52,049 nt of DNA, taken from an uncultured Flavobacteriaceae bacterium (lineage in GTDB: Bacteria; Bacteroidota; Bacteroidia; Flavobacteriales; Flavobacteriaceae). Made by a program: the position numbers and the translations under genes. Where the stretch lies: contig CAJQNO010000081.1 of NCBI GenBank assembly GCA_905479745.1, positions 1 to 52,049 of the forward strand, read 5' to 3'. The notes beneath the pieces are model-generated. The model made no database searches. It saw only the letters and a list, made by a program, of their open reading frames with translations, and had not been told where the DNA came from. Every line of letters starts with the position of its first letter. Position 1 is the first letter of the stretch. This document shows, piece by piece, positions 43,068 through 51,995 of this stretch.

Positions 43068-44843
43068 ATGCGAAAATCACTCTTGCTGTTATTGCTGGTT
43101 CTGACCTTCGGAAGTAATTTCGGACAAGAGCTGGAAAAAACCTGGCACTTTTCGGCAATAGAGAATGAACAGGGTGAAACCCTGGTTGCTGTCGATCCCG
43201 ACATCGATTTTTTAACCCTTTCGGATGGAACCTTCAACTATGAACTCGCTGCTAAGAACAACCTAAAGGCCTCCGGAGATTATATAATTCAGAATAATTT
43301 ACTGCTGTTCTTCTACGTGCAACCCAACGACACTCTAAGAAGATACCGAATAACCGAACACACAGATAGTACCCTGGTTTTCAAAGAGAATCAGGTTATG
43401 TATAAATTCCATTCTCCAGTTGATACTCCCCCTGTGGTTACCTCCACAGATCAACAACAAACGCTGGCAGTCGACCCTACAAAGGGATTAGGCGTTACTT
43501 TCAATAGCGTTATTCGCGGAGCCATAGGAATGATCTTTCTGCTTCTTATTTGTTATCTCCTAAGCAGCAATCGTCGACAAATTAGCTGGCGCCTTGTTTT
43601 TTCGGGACTCGCTCTTCAGTTGATCTTTGCAGTATTAGTGCTGAAAGTTCCGTTTGTAGCTACTATCTTCGAATGGTTTTCAGAAAAGGTTGTTGCATTT
43701 CTTTCTCTGGCAGATATTGGCGCAAATTTTGTCTTTGGTGCATGGCCGGATCTGGCCGAAATATTTCAGGTTAGGTTCGACGCAGATGGCAACATAATAA
43801 AAGAATCCTTCACTATAGGTTACATTTTTGCCTTTAAGGTGCTCCCAACCATAGTTTTTTTCTCAGCTTTTACCTCTCTGTTATATTACCTCGGAATCTT
43901 GCAAAAGATCGTATATGCCTTTGCCTGGGTAATGAGTAAGACCATGAGATTATCCGGAGCTGAAAGTTTAGCGGCGGCCGCCAACATCTTTATTGGACAA
44001 ACCGAAGCGCCTCTGGTAGTAAAACCCTACCTGGAGAAAATGACTAAAAGTGAGATGCTTTGCCTGATGGTGGGTGGCATGGCAACCATAGCAGGAGGCG
44101 TACTGGCTGCTTTTATAGCTTTTTTAGGAGGCGATAGTGACGCCGAACGTGTGATCTTTGCCAAGCATTTGTTAACTGCCTCGATCATGTCTGCTCCTGC
44201 GGCTATCGTAATTGCCAAAATGTTGTACCCCGAAGTTGAAACGGTGAACACCAAACTTAGTATTGCCCGCGATAAAATTGGCTCTAACGTACTGGATGCT
44301 ATTTCGAAAGGTACGACCGTTGGAGTGAAACTTGCGGTGAATGTGGGTGCCATGTTATTGGTATTTACTTCGCTTATGGCAGTTTTAAACTGGATCTCCT
44401 CGGATCTGGTGGGTGGCCCAACCGGGTTGAACGATAAGATCGCCAGCGTTACAGATGGCAGGTATACCGAACTTTCCATGCAATACATACTGGGTAACCT
44501 TTTTGCTCCTGTTGCATGGATCATCGGCGTCCCCGCCGAAGATATCGTTGTGGTGGGACAACTCTTGGGAGAAAAAACCATTTTAAACGAATTCTACGCT
44601 TATGCTTCATTAAGTGACCTGAAGAATAACGGTGCGATCACTAATTATCGATCTATCGTGATCGCAACCTACGCGCTTTGTGGTTTCGCGAATTTCGCAT
44701 CCATCGGGATACAGATTGGTGGAATTGGGGTGCTGGCACCATCCCAGCGAAAGACATTGGCCGCTTTCGGGATCAAAGCCTTAATAGGGGGTACTGTCGC
44801 TGCCTTGCTTACGGCAACAATTGCCGGAATGTTGATCGGGTAG
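43068..44843 (+). CDS. CNT-family nucleoside transporter with exported N-terminal domain
   Basis: A concentrative nucleoside transporter. The transport part is about residues 140-591 with the CNT signature (ESLAAAANIFIGQTEAPLVVKPY) and C-terminal GFANFASIGIQIGGIG. The first 130 residues are unusual: a signal-peptide-like start (MRKSLLLLLLVLTFG) and a beta-rich lipocalin-like segment (KTWHFSAIENEQGETLV, DNDTLRRYRITEH-type strands) before the first CNT helix. I start at the ATG at 43068, 4 bases after the previous gene; the upstream start at 43044 overlaps it. Canonical CNTs are about 400 residues. Confidence 0.9.
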   Translation: MRKSLLLLLLVLTFGSNFGQELEKTWHFSAIENEQGETLVAVDPDIDFLTLSDGTFNYELAAKNNLKASGDYIIQNNLLLFFYVQPNDTLRRYRITEHTDSTLVFKENQVMYKFHSPVDTPPVVTSTDQQQTLAVDPTKGLGVTFNSVIRGAIGMIFLLLICYLLSSNRRQISWRLVFSGLALQLIFAVLVLKVPFVATIFEWFSEKVVAFLSLADIGANFVFGAWPDLAEIFQVRFDADGNIIKESFTIGYIFAFKVLPTIVFFSAFTSLLYYLGILQKIVYAFAWVMSKTMRLSGAESLAAAANIFIGQTEAPLVVKPYLEKMTKSEMLCLMVGGMATIAGGVLAAFIAFLGGDSDAERVIFAKHLLTASIMSAPAAIVIAKMLYPEVETVNTKLSIARDKIGSNVLDAISKGTTVGVKLAVNVGAMLLVFTSLMAVLNWISSDLVGGPTGLNDKIASVTDGRYTELSMQYILGNLFAPVAWIIGVPAEDIVVVGQLLGEKTILNEFYAYASLSDLKNNGAITNYRSIVIATYALCGFANFASIGIQIGGIGVLAPSQRKTLAAFGIKALIGGTVAALLTATIAGMLIG

Positions 44844-44901
44844 ACTTTCAGAATAAAAACCGTTGATAACTTGTAATAAAAGAACTGATTTACTGTTCTT
44901 T

Positions 44902-44926
44902 AAAAACAGCCTGTTTTATATTTTTA
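44902..44926 (+). terminator. Probable terminator after the nucleoside transporter
   Basis: AAAACA/TGTTTT with a three-base loop, followed by an AT-rich, T-rich stretch. A second small stem (AAAGAAC 44879-44885, GTTCTTT 44895-44901) lies just before it. Confidence 0.5.
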
Positions 44927-44946
44927 TTTCCTGAAAAAAGATCGGC

Positions 44947-45771
44947 ATGAAACAATATCACGACCTCGTTAAACATATTTTAGAACACGGAGCAGAAAAG
45001 AGCGATCGTACCGGTACGGGCACCAAAAGTGTGTTTGGCTACCAGATGCGTTTCGATCTCAGTGAAGGTTTTCCTATGGTCACTACCAAAAAGCTTCACC
45101 TGAAGTCGATCATCTACGAATTACTCTGGTTCCTGAACGGGGATACGAATATAAAATACCTGCAGGAGAATGGTGTTCGGATATGGAACGAATGGGCAGA
45201 CGAAGAAGGCAACCTGGGACCTGTTTACGGCCACCAATGGAGAAATTGGAATAGTGAGGAGATCGACCAGATCTCTGAGGTGATCCAAACTTTAAAGACC
45301 AATCCCGATAGCAGGCGAATGCTGGTTAGCGCCTGGAATCCTTCCGTACTACCCGACACCTCAAAACCTTTTGCCGAAAATGTGGCTAACGGAAAAGCGG
45401 CCCTCCCTCCTTGTCACGCCTTCTTCCAGTTCTATGTAGCCGATGGAAAGCTCTCTTGCCAACTCTATCAACGAAGCGCCGATGTTTTCTTGGGAGTACC
45501 CTTTAATATCGCCTCCTACGCTTTGTTCACCATGATGATAGCACAGGTTTGTGGTTATGAAGCCGGAGATTTCATTCATACCTTTGGCGATGCACACATC
45601 TACAGTAATCACATGGAGCAATTGGAGCTTCAGTTGTCCCGGGATCCACGCCCATTACCGAAAATGTTGCTCAATCCGGATGTAAAAGATATCTTTGGCT
45701 TTAAATTTGATGATTTCAAACTTGTAAATTACGACCCCCACCCCCATATAAAAGGTGTGGTTGCCGTTTAA
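44947..45771 (+). CDS. thyA: Thymidylate synthase
   Basis: A 274-residue ThyA that methylates dUMP to dTMP with methylenetetrahydrofolate. The catalytic cysteine is in [12 protein letters not shown]; the dUMP-binding segment is [22 protein letters not shown]. The motif [10 protein letters not shown] is intact. DHFR (folA) is encoded 5 kb further on, not adjacent. It leads into two small secreted-protein genes (12-base gap). Confidence 0.97.
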   Translation: MKQYHDLVKHILEHGAEKSDRTGTGTKSVFGYQMRFDLSEGFPMVTTKKLHLKSIIYELLWFLNGDTNIKYLQENGVRIWNEWADEEGNLGPVYGHQWRNWNSEEIDQISEVIQTLKTNPDSRRMLVSAWNPSVLPDTSKPFAENVANGKAALPPCHAFFQFYVADGKLSCQLYQRSADVFLGVPFNIASYALFTMMIAQVCGYEAGDFIHTFGDAHIYSNHMEQLELQLSRDPRPLPKMLLNPDVKDIFGFKFDDFKLVNYDPHPHIKGVVAV

Positions 45772-45783
45772 AGAAAACTATTT

Positions 45784-46215
45784 ATGAAAAATCTAATAGT
45801 ACTGCTATGCCTTATTGCCACTGTTGGCGGTTATGCCCAGGAATGGGGAACAATTGACAAGAACAAGATAACTATGCGGGAAGTAGCTCCTGTTTGGCCG
45901 GGTTGTGAAAGTAGCAGTACCACCAAAAGAGATAACTGCTTCAATACTCAACTTGCCACCCATATTGCCAAAAACTTTAAATATCCTGCAGAAGAATACA
46001 AAAAGAACATTCAGGGGCGTGTGGTAGTAACCTTTATCGTAAATACGGAAGGTTTAATTGAAATAAAGAACATCACGGGAGGAAACGAGGGATTACAGGC
46101 AGAAGCCAAGCGCAACATCATGTCCATCCCAAAAATGGCCAAACCGGGGATGTTAGCTGGTAAACCCCGGGCTATAGAATACACTGTGCCAATTACCTTT
46201 AAAACAGGTAAGTAA
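45784..46215 (+). CDS. Exported TonB C-terminal-domain-like protein 1
   Basis: A 143-residue protein with a signal peptide (ending GYAQ) and a TonB-C-like domain with the Bacteroidota motif VWPGCESSS ... NCFNTQLATHIAKNFKYP, GRVVVTFIVNTEGLI. It has neither an N-terminal membrane anchor for ExbB/D nor a proline-rich linker, so it is unlikely to energise transport. The two conserved cysteines may form a disulfide. It lies 12 bases after thyA and 1 base before its paralogue. Confidence 0.8.
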   Translation: MKNLIVLLCLIATVGGYAQEWGTIDKNKITMREVAPVWPGCESSSTTKRDNCFNTQLATHIAKNFKYPAEEYKKNIQGRVVVTFIVNTEGLIEIKNITGGNEGLQAEAKRNIMSIPKMAKPGMLAGKPRAIEYTVPITFKTGK

Positions 46216-46216
46216 A

Positions 46217-46717
46217 ATGTTTAAAAATATCTTTCTTGTTTCTACTCTTTTGATGGGTATAAATATGTATGCCCAGAACGAAAGTGATGCTTCATCTATT
46301 ACTAAGGAAGCCGATGTTCCATTCGCTACAATTGAAAATGTACCAGTATATCCGGGCTGTGAAGGTTCAGACAATATGATTCTGAAAAAATGCATGTCGG
46401 AAAACATAGCCCGAGTAGTGAGTGAAAATTTCGACATGAAACTGGTAAAATCCCTTGATCTCAAGCCGAGAAAATACAGGATCGCAGTACAATTTAAGAT
46501 AGATAAAACAGGAAATGTGGTGGATATTCGTTCCAGAGCAGACCATGAGATGCTGGAAGCAGAAGCCATACGTGTAGTGTCTCTTCTCCCCCAAATGAGG
46601 CCGGGAAAACAACGTGGACAAGAAGTAGGAGTACTATATGCACTCCCCATCATATTTGAAGTGGAACCTTCGGCCAAAGCAGAACGGCGGCTAAAACGCA
46701 AGAAATCCAGGAATTAG
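46217..46717 (+). CDS. Exported TonB C-terminal-domain-like protein 2
   Basis: A 166-residue protein with a signal peptide (ending NMYAQ) and the same core as the preceding one (VYPGCEGSDNM, KKCMSENI, YRIAVQFKIDKTGNV). The C-terminus is basic (RRLKRKKSRN). It appears to be a tandem duplicate that has diverged. As with its neighbour, no transmembrane anchor or ExbBD-binding region is seen. Confidence 0.75.
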   Translation: MFKNIFLVSTLLMGINMYAQNESDASSITKEADVPFATIENVPVYPGCEGSDNMILKKCMSENIARVVSENFDMKLVKSLDLKPRKYRIAVQFKIDKTGNVVDIRSRADHEMLEAEAIRVVSLLPQMRPGKQRGQEVGVLYALPIIFEVEPSAKAERRLKRKKSRN

Positions 46718-46774
46718 CAGCATTACGGTTTAACAAAGCATAAAGAAAATTCGAAAAAAATGTTTGGTATCTTT

Positions 46775-46806
46775 AAGGGTCGGAGATAAATTCCGACTCT
46801 TTTTTT
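46775..46806 (+). terminator. Terminator whose T-run ends at the egtB start codon
   Basis: A stem of about 9 bp (46776-46784 with 46792-46800, one G-T pair) is followed by a T run ending at 46806. The egtB ATG is 46807-46809. It looks like a normal terminator for the TonB-like genes, but it sits so close that it must also shape egtB expression. Confidence 0.8.
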
Positions 46807-47970
46807 ATGATCCATACCAAAAACCTGGTTTCTTTCTTTTTAGAGACTCGTTCACATACCGAATCACTTTGTAAACCTCTGGAGATCGAAGATTATGTTG
46901 TTCAGCCGGTGATTGATGTATCTCCGCCTAAATGGCATCTGGGACATACAACCTGGTTTTTCGAAGAATTTATACTGAAACCATACAAACCTGGCTATAA
47001 ACTCTTTCATGAAGATTTTGCCTTCGTATTCAACAGTTACTATGAAACGGTTGGAAAACGAGTGGTTAGAAGCGATCGGGGTAACTTATCTCGCCCGGGT
47101 GTAGCCAAGGTTTACGACTATCGCCATTACGTGACCAACGAAATGAAAGAATTTCTTTCTTCAGAAGATATTACCGAACAGATCTATTCACTTCTTGAGA
47201 TAGGTATTCACCACGAAAAACAACATCAGGAACTACTCCTTACCGATATTAAATATATACTGGGAAACAATCCTATACTTCCTGTATACAACGATAAATT
47301 CCGGGAAAATCCTGTTCAAAGCGAAGCGCAACAATGGATTCCGGTACATGAAGGGATCTACGAAATAGGACATGCATCCTCCGATTTTTGCTACGATAAC
47401 GAATTGGGCCGACACAAGGTCTACCTTCACGATTATGAAATTTCGAATAAGTTGGTCACTAACCAGGAATTCCTGGCCTTTATCGAAGATGGTGGATATT
47501 CGAAATTCGATCTATGGCATGCCGAAGGATGGGATTGGGTGCAACAGCAAAAGATCACCCAACCTATGTACTGGCATAATATAAATGGTAATTGGCAGCA
47601 GTACACCCTGGCAGGCCTTCGGGAATTAGAGATGGAATCCCCTCTAAGTCATATCTCCTATTTTGAGGCTTTTGCTTACGCCCAATGGAAAGGCTGTCGC
47701 TTACCTACCGAATTCGAATGGGAAGCTGCACAGCAACATTTTCCTTGGGGAGATCGATGGGAATGGACCGAAAGTGCTTATTTGCCATATCCCGGCTATG
47801 AAAAACCGCCCGGCGCAATTGGCGAATACAATGGTAAGTTTATGGTGAATCAAAAAGTTCTACGAGGCGGCTCTGTTGCCACTCCCGTAAATCACACCCG
47901 ACCTACCTACAGAAATTTTTTTCAAACGAACCTGCGATGGCAATTTACCGGGATCCGGTTAGCCAGATAA
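46807..47970 (+). CDS. egtB: Ergothioneine biosynthesis sulfoxide synthase EgtB
   Basis: An iron enzyme that joins a sulfur donor to trimethylhistidine (hercynine) with O2. The N-terminal DinB domain has the probable iron ligands H47 (HLGHTTWF), H136 and H140 (HHEKQHQELL). The C-terminal domain is the formylglycine-generating-like fold (EIGHASSDFCYDNELGRHKV, LPTEFEWEAAQ, LRGGSVATPVNHTRPTYRNFF). The start is 46807. It is followed 13 bases later by egtD. The sulfur donor (cysteine or gamma-glutamylcysteine) cannot be read with certainty; no egtA is in the window. Confidence 0.93.
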   Translation: MIHTKNLVSFFLETRSHTESLCKPLEIEDYVVQPVIDVSPPKWHLGHTTWFFEEFILKPYKPGYKLFHEDFAFVFNSYYETVGKRVVRSDRGNLSRPGVAKVYDYRHYVTNEMKEFLSSEDITEQIYSLLEIGIHHEKQHQELLLTDIKYILGNNPILPVYNDKFRENPVQSEAQQWIPVHEGIYEIGHASSDFCYDNELGRHKVYLHDYEISNKLVTNQEFLAFIEDGGYSKFDLWHAEGWDWVQQQKITQPMYWHNINGNWQQYTLAGLRELEMESPLSHISYFEAFAYAQWKGCRLPTEFEWEAAQQHFPWGDRWEWTESAYLPYPGYEKPPGAIGEYNGKFMVNQKVLRGGSVATPVNHTRPTYRNFFQTNLRWQFTGIRLAR

Positions 47971-47983
47971 ATGCGATAAGCTT

Positions 47984-48961
47984 ATGAGTGCTATTACCGA
48001 AACTATTCTCGACACTGCCTTTAAAAAGGATGTATTTAATGGTCTTACCGCCAACCCGAAATATTTATATTCAAAATACATCTACGACAAACGGGGAGAT
48101 AAACTCTTCCAGGACATCATGGCACTGGACGAATATTATCTTACCAACAGTGAATTTGAGATCCTCAGTTTTCACACAGAAGCGATTTCAGAATTATTCC
48201 GTGGAAATGGTAAGGGTATAGACCTTATAGAGCTGGGAGCTGGCGATGGTAAGAAAACCAAGGTACTTTTGTCCTACCTTTCTGAAAATAACTTTGACTT
48301 TGTTTATAAGCCGATAGACATTAGCGAGAATGCCATCGATCTGTTAACAACCAATTTACAACATGAACTTCCCAAAGTTAGAGTAGACGCCGAAATTGGT
48401 GAATATTTTGAAGTACTGGAGCGTCTCCATCAATTTAATACGCGTAAAAAGGTGATCATGCTCCTTGGTTCCAATATTGGGAATTTACTACATCCGCGAG
48501 CCATAGATTTTCTTTCACACTTAAAAGAAACCATGAATGCCGGAGATCTTGTCTTTATGGGATTCGATCAGAAAAAAGATCCGCAAACAATACTTAACGC
48601 TTATAATGACCCTAAGGGGGTTACTGCAGAATTCAATAAGAATCTTTTACATAGGATCAATTCTGAAATGAATGCGAATTTCGACACTAAAAAATTTAAA
48701 CACTGGGAGCTTTACGACCCGGAGACTGGAACCGCCAAGAGCTATTTGGTTGCAACCGAAAAAATGATGGTTAATATCGAAGCCATAGATCTAACAGTGC
48801 ATTTCGATCCCTGGGAGACCATTCATACAGAGATATCACAGAAATACGATGATAAGGTAGTACAATGGCTGGCGGAAGAATCGGGTCTTTCGATAGTAAC
48901 CTCATTTTCAGATTCGAAGAATTATTATAAAGATTATGTCTTCTGCAGAAAAAGAAAATAA
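47984..48961 (+). CDS. egtD: L-histidine N-alpha-methyltransferase EgtD
   Basis: A 325-residue SAM enzyme that trimethylates histidine to hercynine. The SAM site is DLIELGAGDGKKTKVLLSYL, and YIYDKRGDKLFQDI at the N-terminus and SNIGNL mark the family. It forms an operon with egtB. Together the two give the sulfoxide intermediate; a C-S lyase is needed to finish ergothioneine. Confidence 0.94.
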   Translation: MSAITETILDTAFKKDVFNGLTANPKYLYSKYIYDKRGDKLFQDIMALDEYYLTNSEFEILSFHTEAISELFRGNGKGIDLIELGAGDGKKTKVLLSYLSENNFDFVYKPIDISENAIDLLTTNLQHELPKVRVDAEIGEYFEVLERLHQFNTRKKVIMLLGSNIGNLLHPRAIDFLSHLKETMNAGDLVFMGFDQKKDPQTILNAYNDPKGVTAEFNKNLLHRINSEMNANFDTKKFKHWELYDPETGTAKSYLVATEKMMVNIEAIDLTVHFDPWETIHTEISQKYDDKVVQWLAEESGLSIVTSFSDSKNYYKDYVFCRKRK

Positions 48962-49049
48962 AATGCCCTGTTTCGCACCAGAATTAATAACGGGTTAATT
49001 ACATCCTTAGAGATCGCCCTAACATTTTCTAAGGGTTATATAAGGGAAG

Positions 49050-50144
49050 TTAATATGCATCGATGATCTCTAGTAGTTTGTGAAGATCTTCTCTGGTGTT
49101 GTAGATATGAAAACTCACCCGAATTCCTTTTCCCCTAAGCGAGCAGATCACTTTTTCGGCTTTTAACCTATCGAACAACTCCTGGCCACCTTTAATATTG
49201 AAAATGGTAGAGTGTGCTTTTCTATCCACAACAGCTTCATCAAGGAGATCCCTTTTAATGAATTCTGCCTTCGCTAAACAAATAAGATCTTTTAGATATT
49301 CTTCCACTTTGTCCATCCCCAATTTTTCGAGATATCCCACAGACTCACCCAGGCTGCCAAAATTGAGCGTATCCAGATGTCCCGGCTCCATCCTACCTAC
49401 AAATCCAATCTCGTCTCTTCGGCCAAAACTGGCATCGGCCGAATTAAACCCGATCGTTCTCAGTGAAAACCTATGTTGAGCCTCTGGTTTGATCATAAAA
49501 AGTCCGTTACCATAGCCGGCTAACAACCATTTGTAAGGACTTGCACCGATTATATCCAGCGGACTTTCAGAAAAACTGAAATTGGTAGTTCCCAGAAATT
49601 GGGTGCCGTCTGCAATGAGCAGGAGTTTGGGATGATAGGCTTTTATTCGGTTTAAAAATTCCAGATCCATCATGATTCCACTTATATATTGTACCATACT
49701 AAACGCAAAAACATCAGGGTTATATGCCGCTAAGGCTTCCTCTATGTTTTGCTCCAGGTTAGCATCGATCCTGGCGTAACAAACTTCGAAATTCCGAAAC
49801 TCTGTGGGCCAGATGATCGACGGATAATCTCCCTCAAGCAGCAATATTTTACTTCCAGGGGTTAATCCGTCGAGGAGTGCGTTCATACCTATGGAAAAAT
49901 TAGGAACCAGGGCTATAGACTCTTCAGAAGTAGAAAAAAAACGTGCTAAACCAGATCTGATTTCCCTTATATGTTGTTTGTGTGTATCTCTAAAAATACT
50001 ACCCCCTTCCATCAATTTTATATCTTGCTCTCGTCTCCATGAAACAAGAGATCGGGAAAATAAACCACAGGAAGCTGTATTGAGATAGGTATAATGTTGG
50101 GTAAGGGGAAACTCTTTTTTAAAATCTTCCATATAACGGGACAC
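49050..50144 (-). CDS. Class V PLP-dependent enzyme, candidate EgtE-like lyase
   Basis: A 364-residue fold-type I PLP enzyme. The PLP lysine is K205 (GASPYKWLLAGYG), the pyridine-contacting aspartate is D179 (LIADGTQFLG) and the N-terminal YLNTASCGLFS is typical of the cysteine desulfurase/aminotransferase V superfamily. It converges on egtD, 88 bases away. EgtE, the C-S lyase of ergothioneine synthesis, belongs to this superfamily, so this is a candidate. It may equally be an unrelated enzyme. Confidence 0.85.
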   Translation of the reverse strand: MSRYMEDFKKEFPLTQHYTYLNTASCGLFSRSLVSWRREQDIKLMEGGSIFRDTHKQHIREIRSGLARFFSTSEESIALVPNFSIGMNALLDGLTPGSKILLLEGDYPSIIWPTEFRNFEVCYARIDANLEQNIEEALAAYNPDVFAFSMVQYISGIMMDLEFLNRIKAYHPKLLLIADGTQFLGTTNFSFSESPLDIIGASPYKWLLAGYGNGLFMIKPEAQHRFSLRTIGFNSADASFGRRDEIGFVGRMEPGHLDTLNFGSLGESVGYLEKLGMDKVEEYLKDLICLAKAEFIKRDLLDEAVVDRKAHSTIFNIKGGQELFDRLKAEKVICSLRGKGIRVSFHIYNTREDLHKLLEIIDAY

Positions 50145-50193
50145 TTAAACCGTGAATTTTCAATATTTTTACAATAGCCTAAAAGTAGTCAGC

Positions 50194-50622
50194 ATGTTTT
50201 CAAAAAACAAAAAAACCGAAGGATTAGATCACGAACAACGACTGCAATACGAATATGCCAGAAAACGCATCGTACAAAAGAAGAGATTGATGCAGCATTT
50301 TATCATCTTTCTGGCGGGTTCGGTACTGTTGATCATTATTAACCCGGTACTAGGCATTGGTGATGAATTTTTTATAAAAGACTGGTTTATTTGGGCCATC
50401 CTTATTTGGGCTTTCCTGTTCCTGATACATCTTTTCAACGTTTTTATGATGAATAAATTCATGGGGAAAGAATGGGAGGACAAACAATTGGAAAAATTGA
50501 AAGCAAAACAAAGTGAACGAATTGCAGAATTGCAGAAAGAAGTAGACGGCGAATTACTTAAACAGCAACAAGCTTTAAAAAAAAACGAAACTCTAAATCC
50601 TTTACCACCGGAAAACGAATGA
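50194..50622 (+). CDS. 2TM domain protein
   Basis: A 142-residue protein with two transmembrane helices (about residues 31-50 and 62-82), typical of the 2TM domain family: YEYARKRIVQKKRLMQHFIIFL then DWFIWAILIWAFLFLIHLFNVF. A charged C-terminal coiled coil follows (EKLKAKQSERIAELQKEVD). I start at the ATG at 50194. The ORF could begin at 50152, but this extension has no family similarity. Its stop overlaps folA by four bases (ATGA). Confidence 0.8.
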   Translation: MFSKNKKTEGLDHEQRLQYEYARKRIVQKKRLMQHFIIFLAGSVLLIIINPVLGIGDEFFIKDWFIWAILIWAFLFLIHLFNVFMMNKFMGKEWEDKQLEKLKAKQSERIAELQKEVDGELLKQQQALKKNETLNPLPPENE

Positions 50623-51107
50623 TTACAATGATTGCCGCTGCCGGGGAGAATAACGAACTCGGTTTGAACAACCAGTTGGTCTGGCATCTGCCGGACGATT
50701 TCAAAAGATTTAAGCAAATAACCTCTGGGCATTTTATCATTATGGGACGAAAGACCTTCGAGTCCTTTCCCAGCCCCTTGCCCAACAGAACACATATTGT
50801 TATCACCCGAAACCAGGGCTTCAACGCAGAAGGTATTACGGTAGTGCATTCTATGGAGAAAGCGTTGGAATTATCTAAAACAGATAATCAACCTTTTATT
50901 ATTGGAGGAGGTGAGATTTATGCACAGGGCCTTGAAGTTGCCCAGAAGATTGAATTAACGAGGGTTCATGGCACTTTCGATGCCGATACCTATTTCCCTG
51001 AGATCCCGGAAAGCGATTGGGAACTTGTAGCGGAGCACTACCATCCTATAGACGAGCGACATGATCATGCTTTTACTTACGAGACATGGGTCCGAAGGCC
51101 TATCTAG
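50619..51107 (+). CDS. folA: Dihydrofolate reductase
   Basis: A 162-residue DHFR that reduces dihydrofolate with NADPH. Family signatures are MIAAAGENNELGLNNQLVWHLPDDFKRF at the N-terminus and IIMGRKTFESFPSPLPNR. The catalytic acid is D in LPDDFK, and FIIGGGEIYAQ is in place. The start overlaps the upstream stop, so translation is probably coupled. It works together with ThyA, encoded at 44947. Confidence 0.96.
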   Translation: MITMIAAAGENNELGLNNQLVWHLPDDFKRFKQITSGHFIIMGRKTFESFPSPLPNRTHIVITRNQGFNAEGITVVHSMEKALELSKTDNQPFIIGGGEIYAQGLEVAQKIELTRVHGTFDADTYFPEIPESDWELVAEHYHPIDERHDHAFTYETWVRRPI

Positions 51108-51110
51108 AAA

Positions 51111-51956
51111 ATGGATTCCGTACTCCGCTCGATCGCTGCACTAAATTCGCTCAATATACAGAGTTACCAACCTTTGGCCGGAGGCGATATTAATGATGTC
51201 TTCCTACTGCGTACCAATGATGGTGATCTTGTGGTGAAAATAAATTCGGTCGAAAAATTTCCCGCTATGTTCGAAACAGAGAAAGCCGGCCTCGAATTAC
51301 TCGCTACCACACAGACATTCAGAATACCAAAAATTATTGGATATGGTTTAGCAGAGGATCATGCCTATCTATTACTGGAATATATAGAAACAGGTGCGAA
51401 AAAAAATAAATTCTGGGATGAATTTGGTAGTCAACTGGCCAGATTGCACCTAAACAGTGCCGATCTGTATGGTTGGAAACACAACAACTACATAGGGAGT
51501 TTGTATCAGTCGAACAGCTTTTACAACCGCGCTTCCGAATTCTACATCGAAAACAGGCTAAGGCCCCAGATCGAGCTTGCCCGACGACAGGGATACTTGC
51601 ATAAAGACCTCACTCATTTCTTTAATCACATAGCCGATATAATCCCACAGGAAGCACCGGCTCTTATCCACGGCGACCTGTGGAGTGGTAATTACCTGAT
51701 TGATACCACAGGCGCTCCCGTCCTTATAGATCCATCGGTATCCTACTCTCACAGGGAAATGGATCTGGCAATGATGCACTTGTTTGGTGGCTTTCCCAGC
51801 CAGGTTTTCAATGTGTATCAGGAAGAATTCCCATTGCCGCCCGATTGGGAAGAACGGATCGCCTTATGGCAGCTGTATTATCTTTTGGTACACCTCAATA
51901 TTTTTGGAAGTGGTTATCTCGCCAGGGTAGAGTCTGTGATTTCGCGATATTCTTAA
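51111..51956 (+). CDS. Fructosamine kinase family protein
   Basis: A 281-residue kinase of the APH/fructosamine kinase fold. The catalytic loop is LIHGDLWSGNYL (Asp and Asn) and the metal-binding LIDPSVSYSHREMDLAM follows. Substrates of bacterial members include ribulosamines or fructosamines on proteins. It lies 3 bases after folA. Confidence 0.9.
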   Translation: MDSVLRSIAALNSLNIQSYQPLAGGDINDVFLLRTNDGDLVVKINSVEKFPAMFETEKAGLELLATTQTFRIPKIIGYGLAEDHAYLLLEYIETGAKKNKFWDEFGSQLARLHLNSADLYGWKHNNYIGSLYQSNSFYNRASEFYIENRLRPQIELARRQGYLHKDLTHFFNHIADIIPQEAPALIHGDLWSGNYLIDTTGAPVLIDPSVSYSHREMDLAMMHLFGGFPSQVFNVYQEEFPLPPDWEERIALWQLYYLLVHLNIFGSGYLARVESVISRYS

Positions 51957-51965
51957 ATAAAAGAT

Positions 51966-51973
51966 TATTTTTG
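51966..51973 (+). promoter_or_regulatory. -7 element upstream of fabD
   Basis: TATTTTTG matches TAnnTTTG, with a predicted leader of about 18 bases before the ATG at 51996. No -33 element is seen at the expected distance. Confidence 0.5.
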
Positions 51974-51995
51974 TAGCCACAACGAACAACTACAT

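Noticed and set aside
44027-44581. 184-codon antisense frame over the nucleoside transporter gene
   Set aside because: It lies fully inside a well-supported transporter on the other strand and its translation has no recognisable domain or start context.
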